Notes: generated by a model from the sequence alone, not told the origin. A stretch of 64,000 bases of DNA from Maritimibacter sp. REDSEA-S28_B5 (GCA_001626765.1 LUOO01000112.1:1-64000); one strand, 5' to 3'; positions 34,744 to 43,928 are shown, counted from the first letter of the stretch. Numbers and translations are program-made.

Positions 34744-35115
34744 ATGCCCACACCCGACTACGACACGGCTTTCGCCGCCCTTGGCGATCCGACGCGCCGC
34801 GCGATCCTTGCCCGGCTGGCCAAGGGCGAGGCGACGGTTGGCGAGCTTGCCGAACCTTTCCCGATTTCCCAGCCCGCGATTTCGCGCCACCTCAGGGTGC
34901 TGGAAGAAGCCGGGCTGATCACGCGCCGTGTGGATGGGACGCGCCGTCCCTGCCGGCTTGCGGGCGGGACACTCGAAGAGCTCGAGGCTTGGCTCGACGG
35001 GCTGCGCCGCGCGCTCACGGCTAGCTACGACCGGCTGGACGCGGTTCTGGCGGAAGAATTGCAGAAACCATCCATTACCCCTGAAACCGATCTCTCCCGA
35101 GACAAGGAGTCCTGA
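34744..35115 (+). CDS. ArsR/SmtB family transcriptional regulator
   Basis: The 123-residue protein has the winged helix of ArsR repressors: AFAALGDPTRRAILARLAKGEATVGEL and SQPAISRHLRVLEEAGLITRR. No clear metal-binding cysteine pair is visible, so its ligand may be other than metal. It is followed one base later by an AHSA1 protein, a common pairing in which the regulator controls an SRPBCC partner. Confidence 0.92.
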   Translation: MPTPDYDTAFAALGDPTRRAILARLAKGEATVGELAEPFPISQPAISRHLRVLEEAGLITRRVDGTRRPCRLAGGTLEELEAWLDGLRRALTASYDRLDAVLAEELQKPSITPETDLSRDKES

Positions 35116-35116
35116 C

Positions 35117-35590
35117 ATGCCCAAGCCGCTTACCTTTGAACTCAAGGGCGAGACCCAGCTCGTCGTCACTCGTGATTTCGACGCACCCCCCGCGGTCGTC
35201 TGGCGGGCGCATATGGAGCCTTCGCTCGTCAAGAAATGGCAAAACGGTGGGGGCGAGGGCTGGGAGGTGGCCGAGGTCGAGATCGACGCGCGCGTCGGCG
35301 GCCGCTACCGGATGCTGCACCGGGGGCCGGGCTACGAATTCCAGATCACCGGCATCTTCCTCGAAGTGGAGGCCCCGCACCGGGTCGTGCAGGAGGAAAT
35401 CATGCTCCTGCCCGACCCGACGCCGCCCAATATCGTCGAAACCCTTTTCATGGCGCGGGGCGAGGGCACGCGCATGGTGATGACCATGACGGTTCCCGAC
35501 GCCGAGGTGCGCCAGCAGATGATGGACACCGGAATGCTCGACGGCATGGAGCTGTCCTACCAGAACCTCGACGCGCTCGAAGCGGCCTGA
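35117..35590 (+). CDS. AHSA1-type SRPBCC protein
   Basis: The 157-residue product has the AHSA1 signatures TRDFDAPPAVVWRAHMEPSLVKKW and GGRYRMLHRGPGYEFQITGIFLEVEAPHRVV. It probably binds a hydrophobic ligand; the biological role is unknown. It begins one base after the ArsR stop and is cotranscribed. Confidence 0.87.
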   Translation: MPKPLTFELKGETQLVVTRDFDAPPAVVWRAHMEPSLVKKWQNGGGEGWEVAEVEIDARVGGRYRMLHRGPGYEFQITGIFLEVEAPHRVVQEEIMLLPDPTPPNIVETLFMARGEGTRMVMTMTVPDAEVRQQMMDTGMLDGMELSYQNLDALEAA

Positions 35591-35693
35591 TCCACCGCGC
35601 ATACCCAGGCGGGGCTTTTGTTTCCGGGTCGGCTCTGTCACATCTTGCCCGCGGCGGAGGCTCTGCCGCGGGCAGGCTGCGAGGGGGACCGGA

Positions 35694-37091
35694 ATGTCAC
35701 CGAAATTCGGCACAAGCGGCCTGCGCGGGTTGGTGGTGGAACTGACCGACGACCTCGTGGCCGATCACATTCGCGCGTTCATCCGGGCCTGTCCCAACGG
35801 CGGGGGCGTGCATGTGGGCTGTGACCTGCGGCCATCCTCGCCCGCGATTGCGCAGGTTGTGATGGACACGATCCGGGCCGAGGGTTTGCTCGCCGTCGAT
35901 TGCGGCGCGGTGCCCACGCCCGCTCTGGCCCTTGGATCCCTGGCACGGGGACAGGCGGCGGTGATGGTCACCGGGAGCCACATTCCCGCCGACCGCAACG
36001 GGCTCAAGTTCTATGTCCCCGCAGGCGAGATATCCAAGGAAGACGAGGCCGCCATCCGTGCGGCGCTGGGCGCGCCCGCCGCCAGACGCGCCGAGATGCC
36101 CGAGGTCGAGGCGGCGGACGACACGTTGTCCACCTATGTCGGGCGCTATCTGACGGCCTACGGGCCGGAGGCGCTTCGAGGCCTGCGTATCGGCGTCTAC
36201 GAGCACAGTTCGGTCGCCCGCGATGTTCTTGCCGACGCCATCGGCGCCTTGGGGGGCGAGGCGGTGCCGCTCGGTCGGTCCGACAGCTTCGTCCCCGTGG
36301 ACACCGAAGCTGTCGATCCCGACATGGCCCGTGCGATCCTTGACTGGTGCCGGGACGACGCGCTTGATGCGCTCGTGTCCACCGACGGCGACGGAGACCG
36401 GCCGCTCGTCGCGGATCACCGGGGCCAGATCGTGCCGGGCGACGTTCTTGGCCCGCTCACGGCCAGGGCGCTGGGCGCCACGGACATCGTGACCCCGGTG
36501 TCATCGAACAGCCTGGTCGCCCAGATGCCCGATTTCGCGCGGGTCGAGCGCACGCGGATCGGCTCGCCCTACGTCATCGCCGGGATGGAGACGATCCTCG
36601 ACGGGGACGAGACCGCCCGTGTTGCGGGATACGAGGCGAACGGTGGCTTTCTTCTCGGGTTCGAGGCGCAGGGGCCTGCCGGTCCGCTGCCGCCGCTCAT
36701 GACCCGCGACTGCCTGCTGCCGATCATCGCGCCGCTGGCCCATGCCCGCGCGCAGGGCGTGCCGCTCGCCGATCTCGTGGCCGCGCTGCCCGCCGTGTTT
36801 ACCGCCGCCGACCGGGTGACCGAGGTGCCCTCCGAGCGGTCGCTTGGGTTCATCGACACGCTGATCGGCGATCCGGCAGCGCGTGCGGGGTTCTTTGGCG
36901 GGCTGGGGCCTGAGCAGGGGATCGACACCACGGACGGGCTGCGCCTGTCCTTCGCGGGCGGGCAGGTGGTTCACCTGCGCCCCTCGGGCAACGCGCCGGA
37001 ATGTCGGGTCTATGCCGAGGCCGGATCGGCCGCCGATGCGCGTTCGCTGGTCGTGGCCTACCTCGACCGACTGCGCGCGGCCCTCGGCTGA
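35694..37091 (+). CDS. Phosphohexomutase (phosphomannomutase/phosphoglucomutase)
   Basis: The 465-residue product shows the alpha-D-phosphohexomutase motifs: FGTSGLRG near the start, the catalytic serine loop VTGSHIPADRNGLK, the metal loop STDGDGDRPL, the sugar-specificity region YEANGGFLLG, and a phosphate-binding C-terminal RPSGNAPECRVYAEA. It interconverts hexose 1- and 6-phosphates for surface polysaccharide. Substrate preference (mannose or glucose) is not fixed. Confidence 0.9.
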   Translation: MSPKFGTSGLRGLVVELTDDLVADHIRAFIRACPNGGGVHVGCDLRPSSPAIAQVVMDTIRAEGLLAVDCGAVPTPALALGSLARGQAAVMVTGSHIPADRNGLKFYVPAGEISKEDEAAIRAALGAPAARRAEMPEVEAADDTLSTYVGRYLTAYGPEALRGLRIGVYEHSSVARDVLADAIGALGGEAVPLGRSDSFVPVDTEAVDPDMARAILDWCRDDALDALVSTDGDGDRPLVADHRGQIVPGDVLGPLTARALGATDIVTPVSSNSLVAQMPDFARVERTRIGSPYVIAGMETILDGDETARVAGYEANGGFLLGFEAQGPAGPLPPLMTRDCLLPIIAPLAHARAQGVPLADLVAALPAVFTAADRVTEVPSERSLGFIDTLIGDPAARAGFFGGLGPEQGIDTTDGLRLSFAGGQVVHLRPSGNAPECRVYAEAGSAADARSLVVAYLDRLRAALG

Positions 37092-37116
37092 CCGGGTTGC
37101 CGAGGCGGCGCGGCGC

Positions 37117-38010
37117 TCACGCCCGCCAGCACTCGAGGATGTAGCGCGCCGTCATCAGGTCCAGATGCGCGCCGCCGCCGTTCTTGAAGAGCGTGATGTC
37201 CTCGGGCTGCCTCGCGAAACCGCCGCCCGCGAGATCGTAGAAATCGCCGAGAATGTCCCCGGGGGCGATCACGCCCGCCTCAAGCGGGATCTTGATCTCG
37301 CCGATGTGGTGCATCGTCGTGTCCCGGCTGTCGACAAAGATCCGCGCGCGGGTGAGCGCCCTGTCGTCCGCCTCGCGCATGTCCGCGCGGAAGGCGCCGA
37401 TCAGGTCCACGTGCTGGCCGGGACGAAGCCAGTCGCCGCGCAGGATCGGGGTCTTGGCCGTCGTGGCCGAAGTGACGATGTCGGCCTGCGCGACGGCTTG
37501 GGCGAGGTCCGTGACCGCCGTGGTGTCAGGATGGCGGGCGGCGAAATCCCCGGCCCCTGAGCGGTTCCAGACAAGGAACCGCGCCCCGGGAAAGCCCGCG
37601 CCATAGGCCTCGCGCAGCGATGCGGCCACGTTTCCGGTGCCGACGATCAGGATGGTTTCGGGGTTGTCCGGGGCTAGGTGGCGCGCGGCGAGCAGGCTGT
37701 CCGCCGCGGTCTTCCATTTCGTCACGAGGTGGAAATCCACGATGGCCTCCATCACCCCGGTCGTGTCGTCCAGAAGCATGACGCCGCCGTTGACCGTTGG
37801 CCCTTGGTTGTGCGGAAAGATCGTCGCGGCCTTGACCGCCATGCCCAGCCCGTCGATCAGCGCCGAACGCGTCAGGAGCGTGTCGTCGGCCCGCTTGAGG
37901 AAACTGTCGGCCACCTGCGCCCTGGGCAGGCGATGCCCGGCCGCGAGCGCCTCGGTCAGGCCGAGCCAGTCGAGACGGGCTTCGGCCCCGAAGGGAATGA
38001 TCTCGGTCAC
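37117..38010 (-). CDS. Ornithine cyclodeaminase / mu-crystallin family enzyme
   Basis: The 297-residue product has the family motifs FLKRADDTLLTRSALIDG, TKWKTAADSLLAARHLAPDN and the NAD-binding ILIVGTGNVAASLREAY. Members use NAD(P) to cyclodeaminate ornithine or reduce imino acids. The start is GTG at 38010, overlapping the HAD gene stop in a GTGA arrangement, so the pair is coupled. Function in the neighbouring TRAP locus is possible but not shown. Confidence 0.85.
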   Translation of the reverse strand: MTEIIPFGAEARLDWLGLTEALAAGHRLPRAQVADSFLKRADDTLLTRSALIDGLGMAVKAATIFPHNQGPTVNGGVMLLDDTTGVMEAIVDFHLVTKWKTAADSLLAARHLAPDNPETILIVGTGNVAASLREAYGAGFPGARFLVWNRSGAGDFAARHPDTTAVTDLAQAVAQADIVTSATTAKTPILRGDWLRPGQHVDLIGAFRADMREADDRALTRARIFVDSRDTTMHHIGEIKIPLEAGVIAPGDILGDFYDLAGGGFARQPEDITLFKNGGGAHLDLMTARYILECWRA

Positions 38011-38654
38011 CGTGCCTGCTCCTCGGTCAATAGCCCTGCCGCGACCAGTCGTTCGGCCCAACGCGCGGGCGTGGTGAACAGATGCGTCTGCCAGCCCCGC
38101 GCGCGGGCCACCGCGATGTTGTCAGCCCGGTCGTCGGTGAACAGAAGCCGCTCCGGCGCGACGCCGCTGTCCTCTTCGAGGGTCTCGTAGATGCGCGGGT
38201 CGGGTTTCGTCACGCCCAGATGGCCCGAGATATAGCGCCGGTCGAACTCGGTCAGGAAAGCGTCGCGGCCTTCGGACAGGGCGAAACTGTCCACGCCGAA
38301 GTTGGACAGTGCAAAGACCGGATGCCCCGCGGCGCGCAGGGCGCGCAACAGCCGGACCGAATGGTCGATCACCGGCAGGGTCAGGTCGAGCCAGCGGTCG
38401 TGCCACATGCGGATCTCGGCCTCCCAATCCGGGTAGCGGGCGGCGGTTTCGTCGATCACGGCGCGGAAATTCTCGCCCCGGTCGAAGCGCTCGTTCATGC
38501 CGTGCAGGTCGATGGCATCGAAAAACGCCCGCCGTCGCTCGGCTCCGATCCAGCGGTCGTAGTGGTCCTCGGGACGCCATGTGATCAGCACGTTGCCGAT
38601 GTCGAAAACGACGGCTTCGGGGGTGGGCAGATCGGGGTCGGCAAGCGGGTCCAT
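38007..38654 (-). CDS. HAD family hydrolase
   Basis: The 215-residue product has HAD motif I VFDIGNVLITW (Asp nucleophile), motif II FALSNFG, a KPDPRIYE lysine motif, and motif IV LLFTDDRADN. It is a subclass I cap phosphatase; the substrate is unknown. The frame is open to 38957, through the TRAP promoter, but ATG 38654 gives the correct N terminus. Confidence 0.85.
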   Translation of the reverse strand: MDPLADPDLPTPEAVVFDIGNVLITWRPEDHYDRWIGAERRRAFFDAIDLHGMNERFDRGENFRAVIDETAARYPDWEAEIRMWHDRWLDLTLPVIDHSVRLLRALRAAGHPVFALSNFGVDSFALSEGRDAFLTEFDRRYISGHLGVTKPDPRIYETLEEDSGVAPERLLFTDDRADNIAVARARGWQTHLFTTPARWAERLVAAGLLTEEQAR

Positions 38655-38747
38655 GGGGCGAGGGTAGGGGGGCGGCCAAGAGAGGGAAAGCCGATAATGC
38701 GTGGCCGCTTCGCCTTTGGCCCCATCGCTCAACGCAATATTCACGAT

Positions 38748-38776
38748 TGACACAAACGTGCAGGTTTGTTTGTATT
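38748..38776 (+). promoter_or_regulatory. TRAP promoter with TetR-type operator
   Basis: TTGACA (38748-38753) and TTGTAT or TGTATT around 38770-38776 form a -35/-10 pair, and the palindrome ACAAAC-N6-GTTTGT (38752-38769) fills the spacer. The same palindrome recurs at 46948-46965. Repression by the TetR protein at 47063 is inferred. Confidence 0.65.
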
Positions 38777-38832
38777 TTGTCAGGACACAGCAGATGTCCA
38801 CTTCAGACATGTTCACAACAGGGAACTTCAGC

Positions 38833-39960
38833 ATGAAAACCCAATTCGCCCTTGCCGCATCGCTCGTGCTGACGGCGACCGCAGGGTCCGCCCAGACCAT
38901 TACCGCCTCGTCGTGGTTTCCGCCCAGCCACCCGATGAGCACCGGGCTCTTCGACAAGTTCGCAGAGCAGGCAGCCGCCTATTCGAACGGCGAGATCGAG
39001 GTTATCTCGGACACCGGGTCCGCGCTGGTCACGCCGCGCGGCGCGCTTCAATCGCTGGCCGACGGGCTGACCGATGTCACCGTGCATATCTCGTCCTACA
39101 CGCCGTCCGAAATGCCCGTCTCGAACCTTCTGGAAGAAATCGCGCTGACGCTGGCCAACGAAAACCCCTATGCGCTGACCGCCGCCGTGACCGAGTTCAC
39201 GCTGACCAACGAGGCGTTTCAGAAAGAGTTCGCCGCGAACGGGGTGGTCTTTGCCTCGCCTTACATGACCCCGCCCTATGCGCTGGCCTGCCGGATGCCG
39301 ATCACGAGCCTTGCCGATCTGGAAGGCAAGCGCATCCGTTCGCCCAACCGGTCGGTGACGGCCTGGGTGCAAGGCGTGGGCGCGACGCCCGTCTCCATGA
39401 GCAGCAGCGAGCAGTATTCGGCGCTCGACAAAGGCGCGCTCGATTGCACGGCCGCCGCGCTTGACGACGTGCTTCAACGGCGTCTGTTCGAAGTGGTGTC
39501 GCACGCCACCGACCTGCCGCTCGCGGTGTTCTGGGCCGGGTTTGGCGCCGCATGGAACAAGGACACATGGACCGAACTTAGCCCCGAGGCACGCCGGGCC
39601 ATGCTGAACGCCCATGCCGATGGACTGGCCAGCATGGTCTACAACGGCGTCATCACCGCCGGCGAGCGGGCGCGCAGCCTGCTGCCGGACGAGGGCATGA
39701 CGATCCACGAACCCGATGCGGCCCTCGTGGCAAAGACGGACGAGATCCGCGCGCAAGTCGCCGAAGACGCGCCGCGCATCGCCGAGGAGGAGGTGGGGAT
39801 CGAGGATGGCAAGGCCTTCTTCGACGCCTTTGACGCCCGCCTTGACGCCTGGAACGCGCGGGTCGAGGAGCTTGGCATCGACGGGGAAGAGGCTTTCGCC
39901 GCCATGCTGCGCGACGAGATCTATGCCAACGTCGATGTTGAAACCTACGGCATCGACTGA
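38833..39960 (+). CDS. dctP: TRAP transporter substrate-binding protein (DctP family)
   Basis: The 375-residue periplasmic protein has a signal peptide (MKTQFALAASLVLTATAGSA-Q) and the DctP fold, with the conserved region FASPYMTPPYALACRMPI and the ligand-arginine region SLADLEGKRIRSPN. It captures an organic anion for the DctQM permease that follows. The ATG at 38833 is chosen for the signal peptide. The ligand is not predictable, but creatinase-like and DUF3237 genes downstream suggest a small organic nitrogen or acid compound. Confidence 0.92.
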   Translation: MKTQFALAASLVLTATAGSAQTITASSWFPPSHPMSTGLFDKFAEQAAAYSNGEIEVISDTGSALVTPRGALQSLADGLTDVTVHISSYTPSEMPVSNLLEEIALTLANENPYALTAAVTEFTLTNEAFQKEFAANGVVFASPYMTPPYALACRMPITSLADLEGKRIRSPNRSVTAWVQGVGATPVSMSSSEQYSALDKGALDCTAAALDDVLQRRLFEVVSHATDLPLAVFWAGFGAAWNKDTWTELSPEARRAMLNAHADGLASMVYNGVITAGERARSLLPDEGMTIHEPDAALVAKTDEIRAQVAEDAPRIAEEEVGIEDGKAFFDAFDARLDAWNARVEELGIDGEEAFAAMLRDEIYANVDVETYGID

Positions 39961-40016
39961 CGCCTGACCGGCTCGCGGCAGGTGCCGCGGGCCATCCCCC
40001 CACCCGGAGTTTCGAC

Positions 40017-40532
40017 ATGCAGGGCGTTTCCCGCATCCTTGCGCGGCTGAGTGCGGCGCAGCTCGACCTTGCCGCCCTCTGCACGGGGCTGATCCTCGTG
40101 CAGGTGTCGGCCGATGTGCTTCTGCGTGTTGTGTTCAATGCGCCGATCCCGGCGAGCAACGAGGTGGTTGCCTATTACTACATGGTCGGCCTGACGTTCC
40201 TGCCGCTCATGGCGGTCGAGCTTTACGACGGCCACGTGACGACTGATGTCTTCTTTCAGCGATTTCCCTTGGCGGTGCAAAAAGCCTGTATCCTGATCGG
40301 TGCGGCGCTCACGCTCTTGCTTTACCTGACGCTCGCCTGGTTCAGCCTCGACGCTGCGCTGGCCGCGACCGCTACCGGCGAAGTGGTGATGGGCGCATGG
40401 TCGCTGCCGATCTGGATTGTGCGCTGGGTGCTGCCCATCGCCTTTGTTACTGCCGCCATGGGGGCGCTCGCCTCTCTCGTGATGCAGTTGCGCGGCACCG
40501 CAGGCAAAGGGGAGCCGGTGCCCCATGAGTAG
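40017..40532 (+). CDS. dctQ: TRAP transporter small permease subunit (DctQ)
   Basis: The 171-residue protein has four predicted membrane segments and the DctQ pattern in VQVSADVLLRVVFNAPIPASNEVVAYYYMV. It pairs with DctM in the inner membrane. It overlaps dctM by eight bases. Confidence 0.9.
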   Translation: MQGVSRILARLSAAQLDLAALCTGLILVQVSADVLLRVVFNAPIPASNEVVAYYYMVGLTFLPLMAVELYDGHVTTDVFFQRFPLAVQKACILIGAALTLLLYLTLAWFSLDAALAATATGEVVMGAWSLPIWIVRWVLPIAFVTAAMGALASLVMQLRGTAGKGEPVPHE

Positions 40533-41754
40533 CCTTCTGATCATCGCGCTCGTCTTCGGGCTGGCGCTGGCTCTGATCGCCATTCGCCTGCCGATCGGGC
40601 TGGTGCTGACCGTCTGCGCCTTCATCGGCGTCGCGGTCGAGGCAAGCCCGAAGGCGGCGCTTGGCCTTTTGTCCCGCCTGCCGTTCGAAACCGCGACCAA
40701 CTGGGAGTTTTCCGCCGCCCCCATGTTCCTGTTCATGGGGTTCGTGGCTGCCCGCGCCGGACTGACCACGGGGCTCTTCGATGCCTCGCGGCTGCTCCTG
40801 CGCCGCGTGCCCGGCGCGCTTGCCGTGGCTTCGGTGATGGCCTCTGCCCTGTTCGCGGCGGCCTCCGGGTCGTCAGTCGCGACCTCGGCGGCGATGTCGC
40901 GGATCGCGGTGCCCGAGATGCTGAAACGTGGCTACGATCAGGGTCTCGCCTGTGGAACCATCGCGGCCTCGGGCACGCTCGGGTCGCTGATCCCGCCCAG
41001 CCTGACGCTGATCCTCTTCGGGATCATGGCGGATGTGTCCATTGGCCAACTGTTCCTCGCGGGGCTGCTGCCCGGCATCCTGTCGGCCGTCATCTACATG
41101 ACGATGATCGCGCTGCGGGTGACCGTGAAGCCCGCGCTCGCCGGCACGCCGATCAGCCGCTCCGAGATCGAGGCGGTCCGCTGGCGCGAGGTGATGTGGG
41201 ACATCCTGCCGCTTCCGATCCTGATCGCGCTCGTCATGGGGTCGATTTCCGCAGGCTGGGCCACGCCGACGGAATCCGGCGCGCTTGGTGCGGCGGGGGC
41301 GTTGGTGTTCATCCTCGTCGGCGGCGCGCTGCTCGTGCGCTTCGTCGCGCTTACCGGCGTCTCGCGCGACCTTGTGGAGTTTTTCGAGATGATCGGGGGC
41401 GGGCCTTATCTGCTCCTGTTCTTCGTGGCGGTCGTCTACATCGTGCTTGGCATGTTCATTGACCCCATCGGGCTGCTTCTGCTGACGATTCCGGTGTTTC
41501 TGCCCATCGCGCAGTCGATGGACATGGACCTCGTCTGGTTCGGCATCCTGCTCGTCAAACTGCTCGAGATCGGCCTCATCACGCCACCGGTCGGGCTGAA
41601 CATCTACGTGATCAAGAGCACGCTGGGGAACCTCGTCGATCTGCCGACGATCTTTCGCGGCATCTTCTGGTTCATCGCGATGGACCTGCTCACCCTCATC
41701 ATCCTCATCGCCTGGCCCCAGATCACGCTCTGGCTGCCGTCGATGATGCGCTGA
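40525..41754 (+). CDS. dctM: TRAP transporter large permease subunit (DctM)
   Basis: The 409-residue protein has about twelve membrane segments and the DctM motifs ASGSSVATSAAMSRIAVPEM, ASGTLGSLIPPSLTLILFGI and GLITPPVGLNIYVIK. It carries sodium-coupled transport. It overlaps dctQ by eight bases, typical of translational coupling. Confidence 0.94.
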   Translation: MSSLLIIALVFGLALALIAIRLPIGLVLTVCAFIGVAVEASPKAALGLLSRLPFETATNWEFSAAPMFLFMGFVAARAGLTTGLFDASRLLLRRVPGALAVASVMASALFAAASGSSVATSAAMSRIAVPEMLKRGYDQGLACGTIAASGTLGSLIPPSLTLILFGIMADVSIGQLFLAGLLPGILSAVIYMTMIALRVTVKPALAGTPISRSEIEAVRWREVMWDILPLPILIALVMGSISAGWATPTESGALGAAGALVFILVGGALLVRFVALTGVSRDLVEFFEMIGGGPYLLLFFVAVVYIVLGMFIDPIGLLLLTIPVFLPIAQSMDMDLVWFGILLVKLLEIGLITPPVGLNIYVIKSTLGNLVDLPTIFRGIFWFIAMDLLTLIILIAWPQITLWLPSMMR

Positions 41755-41779
41755 CCCAACATCACCTACAGGAGAACAC

Positions 41780-42934
41780 ATGGACCTTACACCGATCTTC
41801 CACGCCCCTTCGGTTCAGGAAATGGCGCGGCGGCGCGAGCGCGTTCAGGCGGAAATGGCACGTCAGGGGCTGGATTGGTATGTCGCCTCGCATCTCGACA
41901 ACGTCTATTACCTGACGAACTTCGCGACCTTCCCGCACGAACGGCCCTTTATCGCGCTGGTGCCTGCCTCGGGTCCGATCCGGTTCCTCGTTCCCGGCAT
42001 CGACGCGCCGCATGTGGCCGAGATGTCGATCGGCGATCACGAGCTGGTGGTCTACCGCGAATATCCCGCACCGGCGGGGCAGACCTGGGCCGACGAACAG
42101 ATGGCGGTGCTCAAAGGCGCCCGCAGGGTAGGCGTCGAAAGCATGGGCCAGATCCGCGCGCGTGACGCGGTGCCCGGCGAGACCGTGGTGACCGACATCG
42201 TCGAAGAGGTGCGTTTCATCAAGTCGGACTACGACGTGGGCCGGCTGGCGTATGCCAACATGGTCGCCTCCGAAGCGATGGCGGATCTTCTGGCCAACGC
42301 CGCGCCGGGCCGAACGCTGGGCCAGGTGCGCGAGGCGGGCACGGCAAAGATGTTCAACCGGCTCTATGCCGACGACAAGAACATCGTGCCGCAGGCACTG
42401 GCCTTTGCCTCGCTGTTCCACCCGGCCAGTCATTCGCACGATCCGCACAATTTCGGGAATCTCGAAATGGCCATGGCCGAAGGCGGGCCGCATGTCTCGA
42501 TCATGAACGCCGTGATGAACGGCTACGGGGCCGAGATCGAGCGGACCTTTTTTCTGGGTCACGTGCCCGAAGAGGCGAAGCGGAAGTATGAGGTCATGAT
42601 GGAGGCGCGCCGGATCTCGTTCGAGATGACCGTCCCCGGCAATCTCATGTCCGATGTGGACAAGGCGGTGCGCCGGTATCTCGACGGCGAAGGGATGCTC
42701 GAAAACGTGCTGTCGCGAACGGGGCACGGCATGGGTGCCACGGCGCACGAAGGCCCGTTCCTCGCGGAAGGCTATGATGTCGTGATCGAACCGCGCATGT
42801 GCTTCACGCTGGAACCCGGCATCTATTTCCCGGGTCTCGGGGGCTTTCGCCATTCCGACACGATCCTCACCACCGAGGATGGCAACGTGTCACTGACCTA
42901 TGCGCCGGATTCGCTCGAAGACATGACGTTGTAA
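41780..42934 (+). CDS. M24 family, creatinase-like hydrolase with lost metal ligands
   Basis: The 384-residue protein has the creatinase N domain (about 1-145) and a pita-bread M24 domain. The segment IMNAVMNGYGAEIERTFF replaces the metal-ligand Asp-Asp block, with Ile241 and Glu252 in the aspartate positions. GHGMGATAHEGP keeps His316 and TLEPG keeps Glu345, while GGFRHSD has Ser359 where the final Glu ligand is expected. This pattern resembles creatinase, a metal-independent amidinohydrolase, more than prolidase. It lies in the TRAP operon, 25 bases after dctM, and may act on the imported substrate. Confidence 0.82.
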   Translation: MDLTPIFHAPSVQEMARRRERVQAEMARQGLDWYVASHLDNVYYLTNFATFPHERPFIALVPASGPIRFLVPGIDAPHVAEMSIGDHELVVYREYPAPAGQTWADEQMAVLKGARRVGVESMGQIRARDAVPGETVVTDIVEEVRFIKSDYDVGRLAYANMVASEAMADLLANAAPGRTLGQVREAGTAKMFNRLYADDKNIVPQALAFASLFHPASHSHDPHNFGNLEMAMAEGGPHVSIMNAVMNGYGAEIERTFFLGHVPEEAKRKYEVMMEARRISFEMTVPGNLMSDVDKAVRRYLDGEGMLENVLSRTGHGMGATAHEGPFLAEGYDVVIEPRMCFTLEPGIYFPGLGGFRHSDTILTTEDGNVSLTYAPDSLEDMTL

Positions 42935-42985
42935 GGGGCAGGGCGGGCCGGTCCCGCCCCCTCGCGTTCCCCCAGGAAAGGACCG

Positions 42986-43468
42986 ATGATGCAATTTTCT
43001 CCAACCGATCCGAAGTTGATCCAGTGTTTTCAGGCGGACGTCGATGTGACGGGCGCGCTTCTGTCGCAACCCGGCCCCACCGGCCAGCGCAACGTCTATC
43101 CGATCGTGGGCGGCCGCTTCACCGGCACCATCGCGCCCGAAACGGACAGCCCGCGCAGCTTTGCCGGTGACATTCTGCCGGGCGGTTTCGATATGCAACG
43201 GGTGCGGTCCGACGAGCTTAAGGAACTGGAGGCGATCTATCACCTTCGGACCGACGACGGCGTGTTCCTCGAAGTTCGCAACCGGGCGCTCGTTATCTAC
43301 GGCCCGGATGGAAGACAGCACTATTCCCGCAGCCGTATCCATTTCGAGGCGCCGACAGGGGGGCCTTACAGCTGGCTCAATGAACGCGTCATCGTCGGCA
43401 CAACCGAGGTCGGCGACTGGCAGGACAACCGGGTCGTCGTCCGGGTCCGGGGGTTCGCCGTCGTCTGA
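42986..43468 (+). CDS. DUF3237 family protein
   Basis: The 160-residue protein shows DUF3237 features: QPGPTGQRNVYPIVGGRFTG and GGFDMQRVRSDELKELEAIYHLRTDDG. It is a beta-barrel-like protein of unknown role, often found in catabolic operons. The start is the first ATG of an ATGATG pair after AGGAAAGGA. It ends the TRAP operon before the terminator at 43496. Confidence 0.85.
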   Translation: MMQFSPTDPKLIQCFQADVDVTGALLSQPGPTGQRNVYPIVGGRFTGTIAPETDSPRSFAGDILPGGFDMQRVRSDELKELEAIYHLRTDDGVFLEVRNRALVIYGPDGRQHYSRSRIHFEAPTGGPYSWLNERVIVGTTEVGDWQDNRVVVRVRGFAVV

Positions 43469-43495
43469 CCGCCTGCGGGTTCGCAAAACGTACAA

Positions 43496-43521
43496 GGCCG
43501 CCGGACGTGGATCCGGCGGCC
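43496..43521. terminator. Bidirectional terminator between convergent TRAP operons
   Basis: GGCCGCCGGA (43496-43505) and TCCGGCGGCC (43512-43521) form a perfect 10-bp stem with a six-base loop, followed by CTTCTTTC. It separates the two TRAP operons. Confidence 0.8.
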
Positions 43522-43540
43522 CTTCTTTCGTTCCGAGCAG

Positions 43541-43921
43541 CTAGAGCGCGCCGGCCAGGACCACGACAAGGCCCAGAACGCCCATCGCCACGCCGAAGAT
43601 GTTCAGCACCATCGCCGTGATCGCCGCCCCGCGCGAAGCGTAGCGGTCCATTGGCCCACCGGCGGCCAGTGCTCTTGCATGCGTGGCCACGCCGCCGCGC
43701 CCGAGAAAGACGACGAGGGCGATCCAGCCGATCACATAGACGATGGGCGAAACAAAGTAGCTCAGGGTCACCAGCACGACGATGGACATCACCATCATGC
43801 CGCTCTTGGGCGGTGTCGGGGTCAGGTGTCCCTGTCCCCGTGCCGCCCGGATCTGGCTGACAAGGTTGAACAGGAAGCCCGCGACGCCGTAGGCCGCTTG
43901 CAGAAAAAGAACGGTCGTCAT
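43541..43921 (-). CDS. Hypothetical inner-membrane protein in TRAP operon 2
   Basis: The 126-residue protein has about four hydrophobic segments. I do not recognise its family. It begins MTTVLFLQAAYGVAGFLFNLVSQI and follows dctM by seven bases, so it is the last gene of the leftward TRAP operon and may assist the transporter, but this is inference only. Confidence 0.65.
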   Translation of the reverse strand: MTTVLFLQAAYGVAGFLFNLVSQIRAARGQGHLTPTPPKSGMMVMSIVVLVTLSYFVSPIVYVIGWIALVVFLGRGGVATHARALAAGGPMDRYASRGAAITAMVLNIFGVAMGVLGLVVVLAGAL

Positions 43922-43928
43922 GATTACC

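Noticed and set aside
41780..42934. DMSP lyase DddP
   Set aside because: DddP is also an M24 protein from this bacterial group, but the sequence motifs here fit creatinase-like proteins and not DddP as I know it.
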